DNA of 64,000 nt from Exiguobacterium flavidum (GCF_003344535.1 NZ_QPKS01000010.1:1-64000); one strand, 5' to 3'; counted from the stretch's first letter, positions 44,478 to 52,759 are shown. A program made the numbers and translations. Notes: generated from the letters alone by a model not told the origin.

Positions 44478-46541
44478 TTATTTTTTGATGTCGACGATAC
44501 GGCCTTCGATATTGTAGTCGACCGTCTTGAGTTGTTGTGCGTATTCTTTGAAGACTTCCCAGTCGATGACGCCGAGATCCGTGACGCGGCCTTCTGCGTA
44601 AGGCTTCGCGAACGTTTTTGTCTCGCCGCCTTTCGCTGTGAACGCGTTCGTCGCGACGACGTATGTCTTAGTCGAATCGAGTGCGACATAGTTCTCGCCT
44701 TCCTTGACTTCGAGTGAGACGATGCGTGAACCTTTCGCCTTCGAGCTGTCGTATTGAACCTTGAGTCCGGATACATGGAGGAATCCACCGTTCTCGAGTG
44801 GGGCGACACCGACGCTCTCCTCCATCAATTCGAGGATTTCAGCGCCAGTCAATTTCGCAGTCGCAAGCGTGTTGCCGAAAGTGAGTGTCGTCAGGATTTG
44901 ACCGAGTGTCAATTCGCCTGCTGGAATCGCTGCACGGATGCCGCCGCCGTTTTGGATGGCGATGACCGTCTCAGGATTGAACTGCTTCGCCTTCGCGAGC
45001 ATGCCGTCCGTGATCAGGTTTCCGAGTGCCGTCTCGCTGTTGCGGACGCTGATCGTGTTCGTCTCAGACGTACGCGGGTTGACGAGTGGGTTGACGATTG
45101 TCGCGCCGACCTGTTCGTTCTTGACTGCTGCAATCGATTCCGCATACGGCTTGAGAAGTGCTGCTGCCGAAGCGTCCGCTGCGACCGTCTTCAGGTCGAT
45201 CAGCTTGACGTCGTTCGCGATTACTTTTCCGTTGTAGTCGAACGTCACGTCGAGCGTGCCGAGGAACTTGCCATACTCGCCCGTCTGGACGATTACCGTC
45301 GGCTCCGACTTCTTCTCGCTCGCTTCGACGACGAATCCGCGGTCGAGCTGCGTATGCGAGTGTGCGCCGACGATGACGTCGATTCCATCGACGTGCTCTG
45401 CGAGCAACTGGTCGTTGTCGACGGCAGGGTTGTCGTTGAAGCCGAGGTGCGTGACAGCTACGACTTTGTTGATTCCTTTTTTCTCGAACATCTCGACCGA
45501 CGCTTTCGCGCTGTCGATGTAGTTCTTGAACGTGATTGTACCAGGGCTCGAGATGTCTTTCGTCTCTTCCGTCGTCAGACCGAAGAAACCGACCTTTTCG
45601 CCGTTGATTTCACGGATGATGCCGTCATAGATGTGACCGTCCTTCGTTTCCGTGACGTACTGGTGCGTCTGGCGTCCTTTGAACAGCGGATGGTCGCCGA
45701 ACTCGACGTTCGCCGTGATGAACGGGAACTTCGCGAGGCGGACGAAGTTAGAAAGCGCCATATGGTTGTCCTGGTCGCCGAGATCGAACTCGTGGTTACC
45801 GAACGACATCATGTCATACTCCATCAGATTCATCATCGCCAAGTCTGCCTGGCCTTTGAATTTATTGAAGTAGAGCGTACCTGAGAAGACGTCACCTGCG
45901 TCGATCAGGAGTGCGCCAGGATTTGCTTCGCGGTATTCTTTGATTGCTGTCATGCGGTTAGGTGCAGAGTCGAGGTTCGCATGCGTGTCGTTCGTGTGGA
46001 TGATGTTCATCGAGAAGTTATCCATGACCGTGTAGTGGGCAACGATTTTGATCGTGTGCTTGCCCATACCTGTATACGTGCCGGTTACACTGAACTTGCC
46101 CGGTTTGTCGGTCGGCGCAGATCCCCATGTGATTGCGCGCTCGACGACCTTGTTGTTCGCGTAGCGAACCTTGAGTGTCGGCGGGAGGACGACTGTCCCG
46201 TTCAACGCGACCGTCTGCGGTTTGACGATCTCAGCGAAGCTGCTCGGGAAGTTCTGGAGCATGACACGGATTTGAATCTTCGTCTTGTTCTTTCCATATG
46301 TACCTTTGATTGTCTGATACTTGTAGAACGTCGTCTTGCTGACCTTCGTGCTCCACGTGATCTTCTGTCCAGCGTGCGTCGTAGGAAGAGTGACCTTGCC
46401 GCCGTAGAATACCTTCGATGAAAGCGTCACAACCTGGTTCGATGTCTGTTTCGCTGCCGCGACTGGCGCGACCGGTGCGAGCGTAGCTGTCGCGAGTGAG
46501 ACGGCTAGGGCTGCCGCGTAAAGCTGTTTCGACTTGTACAT
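44478..46541 (-). CDS. Secreted 5'-nucleotidase / 2',3'-cyclic phosphodiesterase with two N-terminal Ig-like units
   Basis: The 687-residue product has a Sec signal peptide (cleavage near residue 30) and two beta-rich repeats (about 40-175). A UshA-type metallophosphatase domain follows with IIHTNDTHANLDS, IDAGDVFSGT, GNHEFDLG, THLGFNDN and GAHSHTQLDR. The C-terminal specificity domain contains IAIQNGGGIRAAIPAGELTLG. It should release phosphate and nucleosides from extracellular nucleotides. The N-terminal repeats resemble those of the surface protein at 47954 (shared LPPTL/LPKTV...K-VV-RAI pattern) and probably bind the wall. Its upstream region 46542-46690 carries no clear promoter. Confidence 0.92.
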   Translation of the reverse strand: MYKSKQLYAAALAVSLATATLAPVAPVAAAKQTSNQVVTLSSKVFYGGKVTLPTTHAGQKITWSTKVSKTTFYKYQTIKGTYGKNKTKIQIRVMLQNFPSSFAEIVKPQTVALNGTVVLPPTLKVRYANNKVVERAITWGSAPTDKPGKFSVTGTYTGMGKHTIKIVAHYTVMDNFSMNIIHTNDTHANLDSAPNRMTAIKEYREANPGALLIDAGDVFSGTLYFNKFKGQADLAMMNLMEYDMMSFGNHEFDLGDQDNHMALSNFVRLAKFPFITANVEFGDHPLFKGRQTHQYVTETKDGHIYDGIIREINGEKVGFFGLTTEETKDISSPGTITFKNYIDSAKASVEMFEKKGINKVVAVTHLGFNDNPAVDNDQLLAEHVDGIDVIVGAHSHTQLDRGFVVEASEKKSEPTVIVQTGEYGKFLGTLDVTFDYNGKVIANDVKLIDLKTVAADASAAALLKPYAESIAAVKNEQVGATIVNPLVNPRTSETNTISVRNSETALGNLITDGMLAKAKQFNPETVIAIQNGGGIRAAIPAGELTLGQILTTLTFGNTLATAKLTGAEILELMEESVGVAPLENGGFLHVSGLKVQYDSSKAKGSRIVSLEVKEGENYVALDSTKTYVVATNAFTAKGGETKTFAKPYAEGRVTDLGVIDWEVFKEYAQQLKTVDYNIEGRIVDIKK

Positions 46542-46911
46542 GAATGGAATACCTCCTTGAGATGGTCAAGAGGTCATCGCGTTTCGACGAACTCTCTTCT
46601 TCTACTATATCGGAAAAAACGAACATGAATAGGCTAAATCTGTCGAAAAATGGGCTTATCATCAAGTCAGACCACCATACAACATTTATGTAAGCGGTTG
46701 ATTGGCGAACATTATCCTTTTTTTAGGGAGGATATGCGTGTGACCCGGTCAAGTGAAATAGGGTGATGACTCCTTTTTTGAGAAGAGAAAGGAAGTTCGA
46801 AGATTCGTCTTAAGACCACTAAAAGACAAAAAAGTGATTTAAATTCCATTTAATGAACATATATGTTGAATTAATGAAAAAAATTGACATATTTTGATAA
46901 TAAATTGATTA

Positions 46912-46930
46912 AAAGTAATGGAATTACTTT
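46912..46930. repeat. Perfect inverted repeat upstream of a small membrane gene
   Basis: AAAGTAAT and ATTACTTT arms are separated by 3 bp, in an AT-rich promoter-like region with TTGACA at 46884-46889. It is a good operator candidate for the small gene at 46955. The remaining 46662-46911 holds nothing I can name. Confidence 0.5.
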
Positions 46931-46954
46931 AACATGATAGCTATAAGGGACGCG

Positions 46955-47173
46955 ATGGAGAGTGATGAAGTGTCGGATACGGTAAGAGCACGGATTTTGA
47001 TCGTAGTGCTCGGCATGATGGTATTTTTATTGTTGTGGGGGCTATCTTCTCCACCTAAAACGATTGACATGAGGATACTGAAGTCGGGTGAACAGCAGCT
47101 TGATACAGAGTGGATCGGGGCACATGCTCCGGTCCATTTTTACATGATGACGACCGATTTCGCGCTGCAGTAA
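46955..47173 (+). CDS. Small single-pass membrane protein
   Basis: The 72-residue product has one strong hydrophobic helix (about residues 12-31: ARILIVVLGMMVFLLLWGL) and a short polar tail. ATG 46955 follows AAGGGA; the in-frame ATG at 46934 has no ribosome binding site. Unknown function. It could be a holin-like, toxin-like or regulatory peptide, but nothing specific supports any of these. Confidence 0.45.
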   Translation: MESDEVSDTVRARILIVVLGMMVFLLLWGLSSPPKTIDMRILKSGEQQLDTEWIGAHAPVHFYMMTTDFALQ

Positions 47174-47502
47174 ATTCCTCAGGGATCAAGTAGTCGGGAG
47201 CGAAACGCGACTTTGGGGTCGGATATCTCTCGTGCTCATCTAAGGGGGTTAGCAGGACACGATCATGTGCTGCATATGGTTGATTCTTATCGGGCCGAGG
47301 GGTGAGAGGAGAGTTCCATCGGAGGGACATTGAAGAATTTTCTTGAAGAATATGTGAAAATACGTAGATAAAATGGATATTATCGAAAAAAGCATCGATT
47401 TGTAATTAAAATAATCTCCTATAATTTTGAAATTAAAATGGCTTAAGACCAACGAAAACTCAATCATAATAAAATAAACTCCTTTTTTTTTACAAATAAG
47501 TA

Positions 47503-47531
47503 TTGATTGAATATTTTGGTTTATGTATATT
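47503..47531 (+). promoter_or_regulatory. Possible sigma-A promoter upstream of the gene relic
   Basis: TTGATT, a 17-bp spacer and TATATT lie in AT-rich DNA. It could drive the decayed reading frame at 47552 or, through a long leader, the surface-protein gene at 47954. The stretch 47174-47502 shows no gene. Confidence 0.45.
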
Positions 47532-47551
47532 TGTGGTGTGGGTAATAAATC

Positions 47552-47919
47552 CATGAAGCTGAAGCGAAGAACAACTACCCACGCGGATCGAAGACATGCT
47601 TCGGTTTCATCGCAGTGTCGCATGACGGTTGTACGCACATTCTGTACGGACTGGGGAACGAAAGACCATATGGCGGCCTCTATTGCCATATAATTCTATT
47701 TCTACAAGAATGATACTTTCATCATTGGCAGAAGTAGCGATGTGGTCTTTCGGAAGCAAGACCGGTAACAAGCCCTTTTTGCGGGCCGGTTGTCGTGGGC
47801 CAACCAGCACATTGAAAAGGGAGACATCGTCCTGACCCGATTTCGGGAACTGGCACTCCTCTCATCCCGAATGAAAGTCGACAAGGTTTACGTGTACTCA
47901 CAGCACCTCACATCCTAGA
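47552..47919 (+). pseudogene. Decayed coding region with stops and frameshifts
   Basis: The frame from ATG 47552 reads through coding-like sequence broken by a TAA near 47690, then NDTFIIGRSSDVVFRKQDR, another TAA, and finally AGRLSWANQHIEKGDIVLTR and a tail ending VYVYSQHLTS-stop near 47919. An alternative frame near 47610-47690 (HILYGLGNERPYGGLYCH) also looks coding, suggesting a frameshift. Together they look like one former gene of 100-120 codons. The family is not recognised. Confidence 0.4.
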
Positions 47920-47953
47920 CTCGTCAACTTAGCAAAGGGAGGAACTAGACACC

Positions 47954-50900
47954 ATGACTTACACACGCAAATCGAAAAAGCTCTACGCGACTGCTGCGGC
48001 ACTCGCAGTCACAGCATCAGCGGTAGCACCGGGCCTCCAAGCGGGAGCAGCATCGTCTTCGGTCACATCGATCTCGACGACTACGATCCATCATTACGGC
48101 GGGTATGCTTATGCGATTAAAAAACTTTCTTTGCCGAAGACAGTGAAAGTCAAACTCTCTAACGGTAAATACACTTACCGCTCAGTCAAATGGGCTGGAC
48201 GTGTCAGCTTCGATTCCAAGAAGATTGATAAATATCAATACCTCTATGGGACAGTAGCAGGGACTTCCAAAAAAGCAGTCCTCAAAATCATGATCAAGGA
48301 TTATCCGATTGACGTGATCGAGCCAAAACTCGCTTCTGTGTATGTCGGCGGAACGCTCGTCCTGCCAAAGACGGTCGCAGTCAAGATGAAGTCAGGCAAA
48401 GTGGTGCAACGGACGATCGTTGTGTCAAAACCGGATACCTCTAAAGCAGGAAAGTTCTACCTCACGTATTCCCTCAGTAGCACAAACTCCAAACTGACCG
48501 GCAAGATCGCCTATGAAGTAAAGGCGGCGCCAGTCGTGGCATCCCTCTCTGTAAAAGCACTCAGCAAGTCGAAACTCGAAGTGACATTCAAAGACGCGGT
48601 CGACTCCGTGCATGCCTCGAACTTCACGATCGAAGGTGCGCGCGTCAACGGTGCGGACATCAGCGCCGATGGCAAGAAGGCGATTCTCGAAGTCCATGAC
48701 CTCGAAATCGGCAAGGAGTACACGCTCGAGATCAAAGGCGTGCCGATCAACGGCAAACGGACCGATCTCGGATCAGTCAAGTTCCAATCGATTTCTGCCC
48801 AAGCTCTTTGGGACCTCAAAGTAATCCCTAAAAAATCCTCTATCATCGCCGACGGTGCGACAAGCACTGAAGTCGAATTCGCTCTCTATGACAAGACGAC
48901 AGGTCAGATCGACGTCAACGCCGATAACCTCGTCCTCGAAGTCAGCTCTTCTCACGGTTCATTCAGCAACATCACGAAAAACCGCATCACACTCCAAAAC
49001 GGTAAGGCGACAGGCGTACTCCGCTCTGAAGCGAGCTCGAAGGCGCTCGACGTCAAGATCAGCGCGGAAGTCATGGAGGCTTCAGGCGACTACAAGGCAC
49101 TGATCGGAAAAGTGCTCGGACATGGCTCGATGAAATTCGAACCTGTTGCACATAACGCAGTCCGCAGCCTGACGCTCATGAAGGCCGATTCGAACGAAGC
49201 TGACCGCGTCACGCTGTTCTTCGACAATCCTGTCTTGCTGTCTGACTTCATCTACCTCGATACGTCAGGCAAACCGATCGTCGACCATCATGGACGTCAA
49301 CTGCTCAAGTCAGGCGTCAAGCTCGACATCTCGCAGGATCACCATGATAAGAGTGATATCCGAGGCATCCGTCTCGTCCCAGGAAACGATAAGGCGATTG
49401 AGGTCATCCTCGAGAAGTCGTCGGTCCTCAAGGACAACAAGACGGTCGATGTACACGCTGAAATCCCGAACTCGGCTGGCAAAATCCTCAAATCACACGA
49501 GTCGTTCAAGCTGACGGACGCGCGCGATCCGGAAGCAACAGCTGTCTCGGTCCAAGGACTCAACCAGCTCGTCGTCCGCTTCTCGGAAGGCATCTACGAC
49601 GCGAACTTCAAAATCGACGGCATCTTCACGGAGCCTGGCGACTTCGAAGTCAAGTTCGGTGAGTTCGATGCACGTAACATGCTCGACAACCGTGACGTCG
49701 CGACGCTGACGCTGAAGGATGGCTACGACGACGGCAAACACCGCGGCTACTTCAAGGCGGGCGACCACTCGCTCCAAATCTCTTCAGTCAGAGACTTCGC
49801 CTCGTTGTCTGATTCGGCGAACCTCGGTACGACACAGACGCTCAACTTCACTGTCCGTGCCGACGAGACGAAACCGAAAGCTACGGTCAAGGTCGAATCG
49901 CCTGAACAATTCCGTCTGACATTCGACAAGATCCTCAAAGAGAGCGCAGACGATCTTCGCTCGAAGCTGAGCATCGAAGTGTACGACTACCACGGCAAGA
50001 AATGGGTCAAGGCAGACAAGCTGCGCGGCAAGTTCACGCTCGAGCGTGTCGGCCACACGAACGAATACGTCATGGAGCTCAGTGAGGACTGGACACGGAT
50101 CTATGATACGAACCGTACAGGCCGCAACTACTACAACGACAAGTATCGTATCGTCATCGACAAGTACGCCGTGACGAACATCCACAACGGTGAGAAGAAC
50201 GACGACATCCTGCTTGATCTCAACTACGCAGGTTCGCCGCTCAACGAGCCGGATGTCAAGAGCGCAAGCATCAAATCGATCGACTACAGCGGCGTCAAGG
50301 ACTTGTTCGTCGTCTCGATGGACGAGCCGGTCAAGCTCTTCGGCAAGGATGCGAACGACACGCCGAACGAAGACCAGTACCGCATCCCGATGACGAGCGT
50401 CCAGTTCATCGGTAAGGACAAGTACGGCCATACGGTCACGATTCCAGGGAAAGTGCTTGGCTACTACGGCGAAGCGAAGGACGATATGCGCTTCCTAGTC
50501 GCTCCAGACGGGGACAGCCTCCAAAAAATCGTCGACGCCGGCGGAAGCCAAGTCTGGAAGCTCGTCGTCAAGTCGCTTTCGGATGATGTCGGCAACACGG
50601 TCGCGACGCTCTCGAAGGACTTCATGGTCGAGAAGACACCAGTCAAAGACACACCGTTCGCGATCGCACAGGATCGTTACGGTAACTATCTCGCTGAAGG
50701 TCACTTCGATGGTCCGACGAAAGACATCGTCACGATCACCTTCACGGAAGGCGTCCAGCATCGCGGCGGCGTCTACGATGCGACGAACGTCATGCAATAC
50801 ACGCTTAACGGCAAAACGCTTCCGAAAGGCTCTTCTGTCAGCGTGAACAACTACGACGGAAAAGACGGATACGAGACGGTCACGCTCGTTCTTCCTGAAG

Positions 50901-51013
50901 GAACGCTCCAGCGCTCGAGCAACGTCATCGCTGTCAACCAAGACCTCGTCTCGGAAGATGGCAGCGTCCTTACAGGTGCGTATGAAGTTGAACTCGAAAT
51001 GGATCGCCACTAA
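47954..51013 (+). CDS. Large secreted surface (probable S-layer) protein
   Basis: The 1019-residue product has a Sec signal peptide (cleavage after LQAGA, about residue 32). Two N-terminal beta-rich repeats (about 35-195) resemble those of the 5'-nucleotidase at 44478, and a long series of Ig-like units follows (VKSASIKSIDYSGVKDLFVVSMDEPV and similar). It is rich in Lys and Asp, has no cysteine that I can find, and shows the restrained codon choice of highly expressed genes. There is no LPxTG motif and no SLH domain that I recognise. GGGAGG precedes the ATG. Most likely a main surface-layer component, bound through its N-terminal repeats (inference). Confidence 0.75.
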   Translation: MTYTRKSKKLYATAAALAVTASAVAPGLQAGAASSSVTSISTTTIHHYGGYAYAIKKLSLPKTVKVKLSNGKYTYRSVKWAGRVSFDSKKIDKYQYLYGTVAGTSKKAVLKIMIKDYPIDVIEPKLASVYVGGTLVLPKTVAVKMKSGKVVQRTIVVSKPDTSKAGKFYLTYSLSSTNSKLTGKIAYEVKAAPVVASLSVKALSKSKLEVTFKDAVDSVHASNFTIEGARVNGADISADGKKAILEVHDLEIGKEYTLEIKGVPINGKRTDLGSVKFQSISAQALWDLKVIPKKSSIIADGATSTEVEFALYDKTTGQIDVNADNLVLEVSSSHGSFSNITKNRITLQNGKATGVLRSEASSKALDVKISAEVMEASGDYKALIGKVLGHGSMKFEPVAHNAVRSLTLMKADSNEADRVTLFFDNPVLLSDFIYLDTSGKPIVDHHGRQLLKSGVKLDISQDHHDKSDIRGIRLVPGNDKAIEVILEKSSVLKDNKTVDVHAEIPNSAGKILKSHESFKLTDARDPEATAVSVQGLNQLVVRFSEGIYDANFKIDGIFTEPGDFEVKFGEFDARNMLDNRDVATLTLKDGYDDGKHRGYFKAGDHSLQISSVRDFASLSDSANLGTTQTLNFTVRADETKPKATVKVESPEQFRLTFDKILKESADDLRSKLSIEVYDYHGKKWVKADKLRGKFTLERVGHTNEYVMELSEDWTRIYDTNRTGRNYYNDKYRIVIDKYAVTNIHNGEKNDDILLDLNYAGSPLNEPDVKSASIKSIDYSGVKDLFVVSMDEPVKLFGKDANDTPNEDQYRIPMTSVQFIGKDKYGHTVTIPGKVLGYYGEAKDDMRFLVAPDGDSLQKIVDAGGSQVWKLVVKSLSDDVGNTVATLSKDFMVEKTPVKDTPFAIAQDRYGNYLAEGHFDGPTKDIVTITFTEGVQHRGGVYDATNVMQYTLNGKTLPKGSSVSVNNYDGKDGYETVTLVLPEGTLQRSSNVIAVNQDLVSEDGSVLTGAYEVELEMDRH

Positions 51014-51029
51014 GATTGTTTGAAATAAG

Positions 51030-51064
51030 ATTCCCTCGGGGCTCGTCCTCCGAGGGAATTTTTT
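51030..51064 (+). terminator. Strong terminator of the surface-protein gene
   Basis: ATTCCCTCGG and CCGAGGGAAT arms are followed by TTTTTT, 16 bp after the stop. Confidence 0.9.
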
Positions 51065-51177
51065 GTTTCCACAAATAATCGCCATTCAGTCATCTTATCG
51101 CTAAGAAAAGGGTACAGGGAAAAAGGGAGTCAATAGGAGGCATGCGTCATGAAAATGTGCACGAGAGGAGGGATGGA

Positions 51178-51354
51178 GTGGCTGGTAGATATCTTATCGT
51201 ATTGATCCTCGTGATTGGGGCAATCAACTTGAGTCTAGGTCTTTGGATTGATGATTCGATGACTAGGGAGACGGTCAGTTATGTCTTATTGACGATTTTA
51301 GTGATCTTGATCATAGTCTATGTAATGATGATGCGAAGACGACCAAGCAAATAA
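51178..51354 (+). CDS. Small two-pass membrane protein
   Basis: The product is 58 residues if the GTG at 51178 is used; this start follows AGGAGGG at a 5-nt gap. An in-frame ATG at 51142 lies only about 2 nt after another AGGAGG and is less likely. Two hydrophobic helices (YLIVLILVIGAINLSLGLWI and VSYVLLTILVILIIVYVMM) end in a basic tail. An out-of-frame 18-codon frame from ATG 51149 (well spaced from the first AGGAGG) ends at 51205, overlapping this start, and could couple translation. Function unknown. Its position beside the pheromone gene is notable. Confidence 0.5.
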   Translation: MAGRYLIVLILVIGAINLSLGLWIDDSMTRETVSYVLLTILVILIIVYVMMMRRRPSK

Positions 51355-51392
51355 GCCTCCTTCCTTGTCGCGAATAGACATGGAGGAGGCTT
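51353..51392 (+). terminator. Hairpin after the small membrane gene
   Basis: AAGCCTCC and GGAGGCTT arms overlap the stop codon region. The T-tract is weak (CATTTCG). Confidence 0.6.
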
Positions 51393-51490
51393 CATTTCGC
51401 ATTACAAAAGACTGAATAGTTCGAATATTAATAACTTCAGTTACATAAATATTCATCAGTGGTCGGGAAAAAGAGGGCGTTTTTTGGAAA

Positions 51491-51537
51491 AAAGGGTCGG
51501 ATTGAGCACAAAGACTATAGTGCTTTAGACCCTTTTT
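51491..51537. terminator. Terminator-like hairpin upstream of the pheromone gene
   Basis: AAAGGGTC and GACCCTTT arms, with an inner AGCAC/GTGCT stem, are flanked by A- and T-runs, so it can act in both directions. It insulates the pheromone promoter from the left. Confidence 0.65.
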
Positions 51538-51564
51538 ACTACAATTCAAAGTAAATCCCCTCAT

Positions 51565-51582
51565 ATATTCGTATTCGAATAT
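51565..51582. promoter_or_regulatory. 18-bp palindrome in the pheromone promoter (candidate PlcR-like box)
   Basis: ATATTCG-TATT-CGAATAT is a perfect inverted repeat with 7-bp arms. It overlaps the position of a poor -35 (TATTTA, 51580-51585) for a -10 TATGAT at 51603-51608, the layout of an activator-dependent promoter. PlcR of B. cereus binds a palindrome of similar size (TATGNA-N4-TNCATA). The sequence here differs, as expected if the HTH specificity differs. A lone CGAATAT half-site lies at 51422-51428. Confidence 0.6.
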
Positions 51583-51650
51583 TTATAGGGGGACTAAGGA
51601 TATATGATGAGGATACATAAGAAATAAAAAATATTAGGAGGTTGATTCGG

Positions 51651-51860
51651 ATGAACTTAAAGAAAAAAATTGGAGTTGCGCTTTGTGCAACAGCTATGAT
51701 TATTGGAATGGGGACAGCCGTGGCTAAGCCTACTAAAGAATTACCATTTGAATTCTCAATCAAGAATGTGGCAGCGAAAGAACTTCCATTCGAATTTTCT
51801 GTTAAGCAAATAGCAAAGGAGTTACCATTCGAGTTCTCGATTAAGAATCCAACTGCTTAA
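51651..51860 (+). CDS. PapR-like secreted pre-pheromone with three tandem signal units
   Basis: The 69-residue pre-peptide starts with a Sec signal (NLKKK, hydrophobic core to about residue 22, likely cut after AVA near residue 25). The rest is almost wholly three repeats of KELPFEFS at residues 29-36, 43-50 and 56-63, spaced by 13-14 residues with IKN/VKQ linkers. The B. cereus pheromone PapR ends in a heptapeptide with the same LPFEF core, and its partner is PlcR. A PlcR-like gene lies convergently 8 bp away. AGGAGG precedes ATG 51651. By analogy, outside proteases would free short LPFEF peptides, which Opp would re-import to activate the regulator. B. cereus PapR carries one copy; three copies are unusual. 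Confidence 0.88.
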   Translation: MNLKKKIGVALCATAMIIGMGTAVAKPTKELPFEFSIKNVAAKELPFEFSVKQIAKELPFEFSIKNPTA

Positions 51861-51868
51861 AATAACTG

Positions 51869-52759
51869 TTACTCAGAAGCCGCTATCTCACCTAAGAAGA
51901 ATGATTTATGGTCTAGAAGAATATGACTATACTCTGCAATTCCCATCAGATCGAACAAAAAATATGCATTTCTATAGGACTTGGCTATGGAGGAAAATTC
52001 GTGTTTAAGTAGTTCTTGGCACTCGCCCTTTTGGTAGAATAGCTGACCGAGCAGAGACATATCTTTATGATGAAGACTTTGTTCGATACCATTCTCTACA
52101 ATTTCTAAAGCACGTTCTACTTTATTTAGCTTAAGTAGAATTTTTGAGAAATTATATTGGATACGAACTCTTTCAATTGAAAGTTCCTCTCCATCAAAAT
52201 CCAGTTCTAATAATTCTTCATAAACATGATGGCTACGTTTGTAACTTTTATTCTCAAAATGAAGAATCGCAATAGCAGATTTTATTCTGATTATCATATT
52301 AGGTGAGTAATATTGCGTCGAGTACTGGTTTGATAACTGCTGTAATATGACGATACAGTTTCGATAATCTAATTTTCCTAATCTGTAGGCACTCAAATTA
52401 TAATAATACTGAATCAAGAGGCTTAGTTCTGCGTCAAGGTTTTGATTTTCTATCAAACGATGCGCATCGTTATAGACTGATTGAAAATCCCCATTTCGGA
52501 AATGTACAAGTAAACGATCATCGAGATTACGAAGAGACTCTCTATAATTTGTGTGATCAAGAAAAGAAGATACTGGAACTTGCATTTTTCTAGACAAGGC
52601 GAATAACAAATCGACTGTCGGGGAATGGGTCCCGTTCTCGATCTTGCTGATTTCCGCTTGGCTGCAGATGCCGTTCGCGAGATCCTTCTGCGTCAACCGG
52701 TGTTTCTTGCGAAGCCGGCGGAGCGCAAGACCGATCGGGGGAGCATTGAAATGATCCAT
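51869..52759 (-). CDS. PlcR-like HTH-TPR quorum-sensing regulator (RNPP family)
   Basis: The 296-residue product has an N-terminal helix-turn-helix (about residues 10-64, RLTQKDLANGICSQAEISKIENG) and a TPR-type helical C-terminus (about 75-290). The C-terminal MSLLGQLFYQKGECQELL...AYFLFDLMGIAEY closely resembles PlcR as I recall it. RNPP regulators bind re-imported peptides in the TPR groove. ATG 52759 has GAAAGGA and gives PlcR-like length. An in-frame ATG at 52819 falls inside the -10 and is rejected. The DNA encoding residues 1 to about 48 is around 60% GC in hand-counted lines, but the TPR part is around 30%, suggesting recombination within the gene. Confidence 0.87.
   Translation of the reverse strand: MDHFNAPPIGLALRRLRKKHRLTQKDLANGICSQAEISKIENGTHSPTVDLLFALSRKMQVPVSSFLDHTNYRESLRNLDDRLLVHFRNGDFQSVYNDAHRLIENQNLDAELSLLIQYYYNLSAYRLGKLDYRNCIVILQQLSNQYSTQYYSPNMIIRIKSAIAILHFENKSYKRSHHVYEELLELDFDGEELSIERVRIQYNFSKILLKLNKVERALEIVENGIEQSLHHKDMSLLGQLFYQKGECQELLKHEFSSIAKSYRNAYFLFDLMGIAEYSHILLDHKSFFLGEIAASE

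Noticed and set aside
44310..44717. Plus-strand frame opposite the 5'-nucleotidase tail
   Set aside because: It overlaps two terminators and the real minus-strand gene, with no start site.
37383..46541. Whole secreted-protein stretch as a genomic island
   Set aside because: Apart from the lower-GC nucleotidyltransferase pair, codon use matches the host and no integrase or attachment repeats were found.
46689..46702. Possible second cre site TGTAAGCGGTTGAT
   Set aside because: The last three consensus positions do not match, so it is only a half-site.
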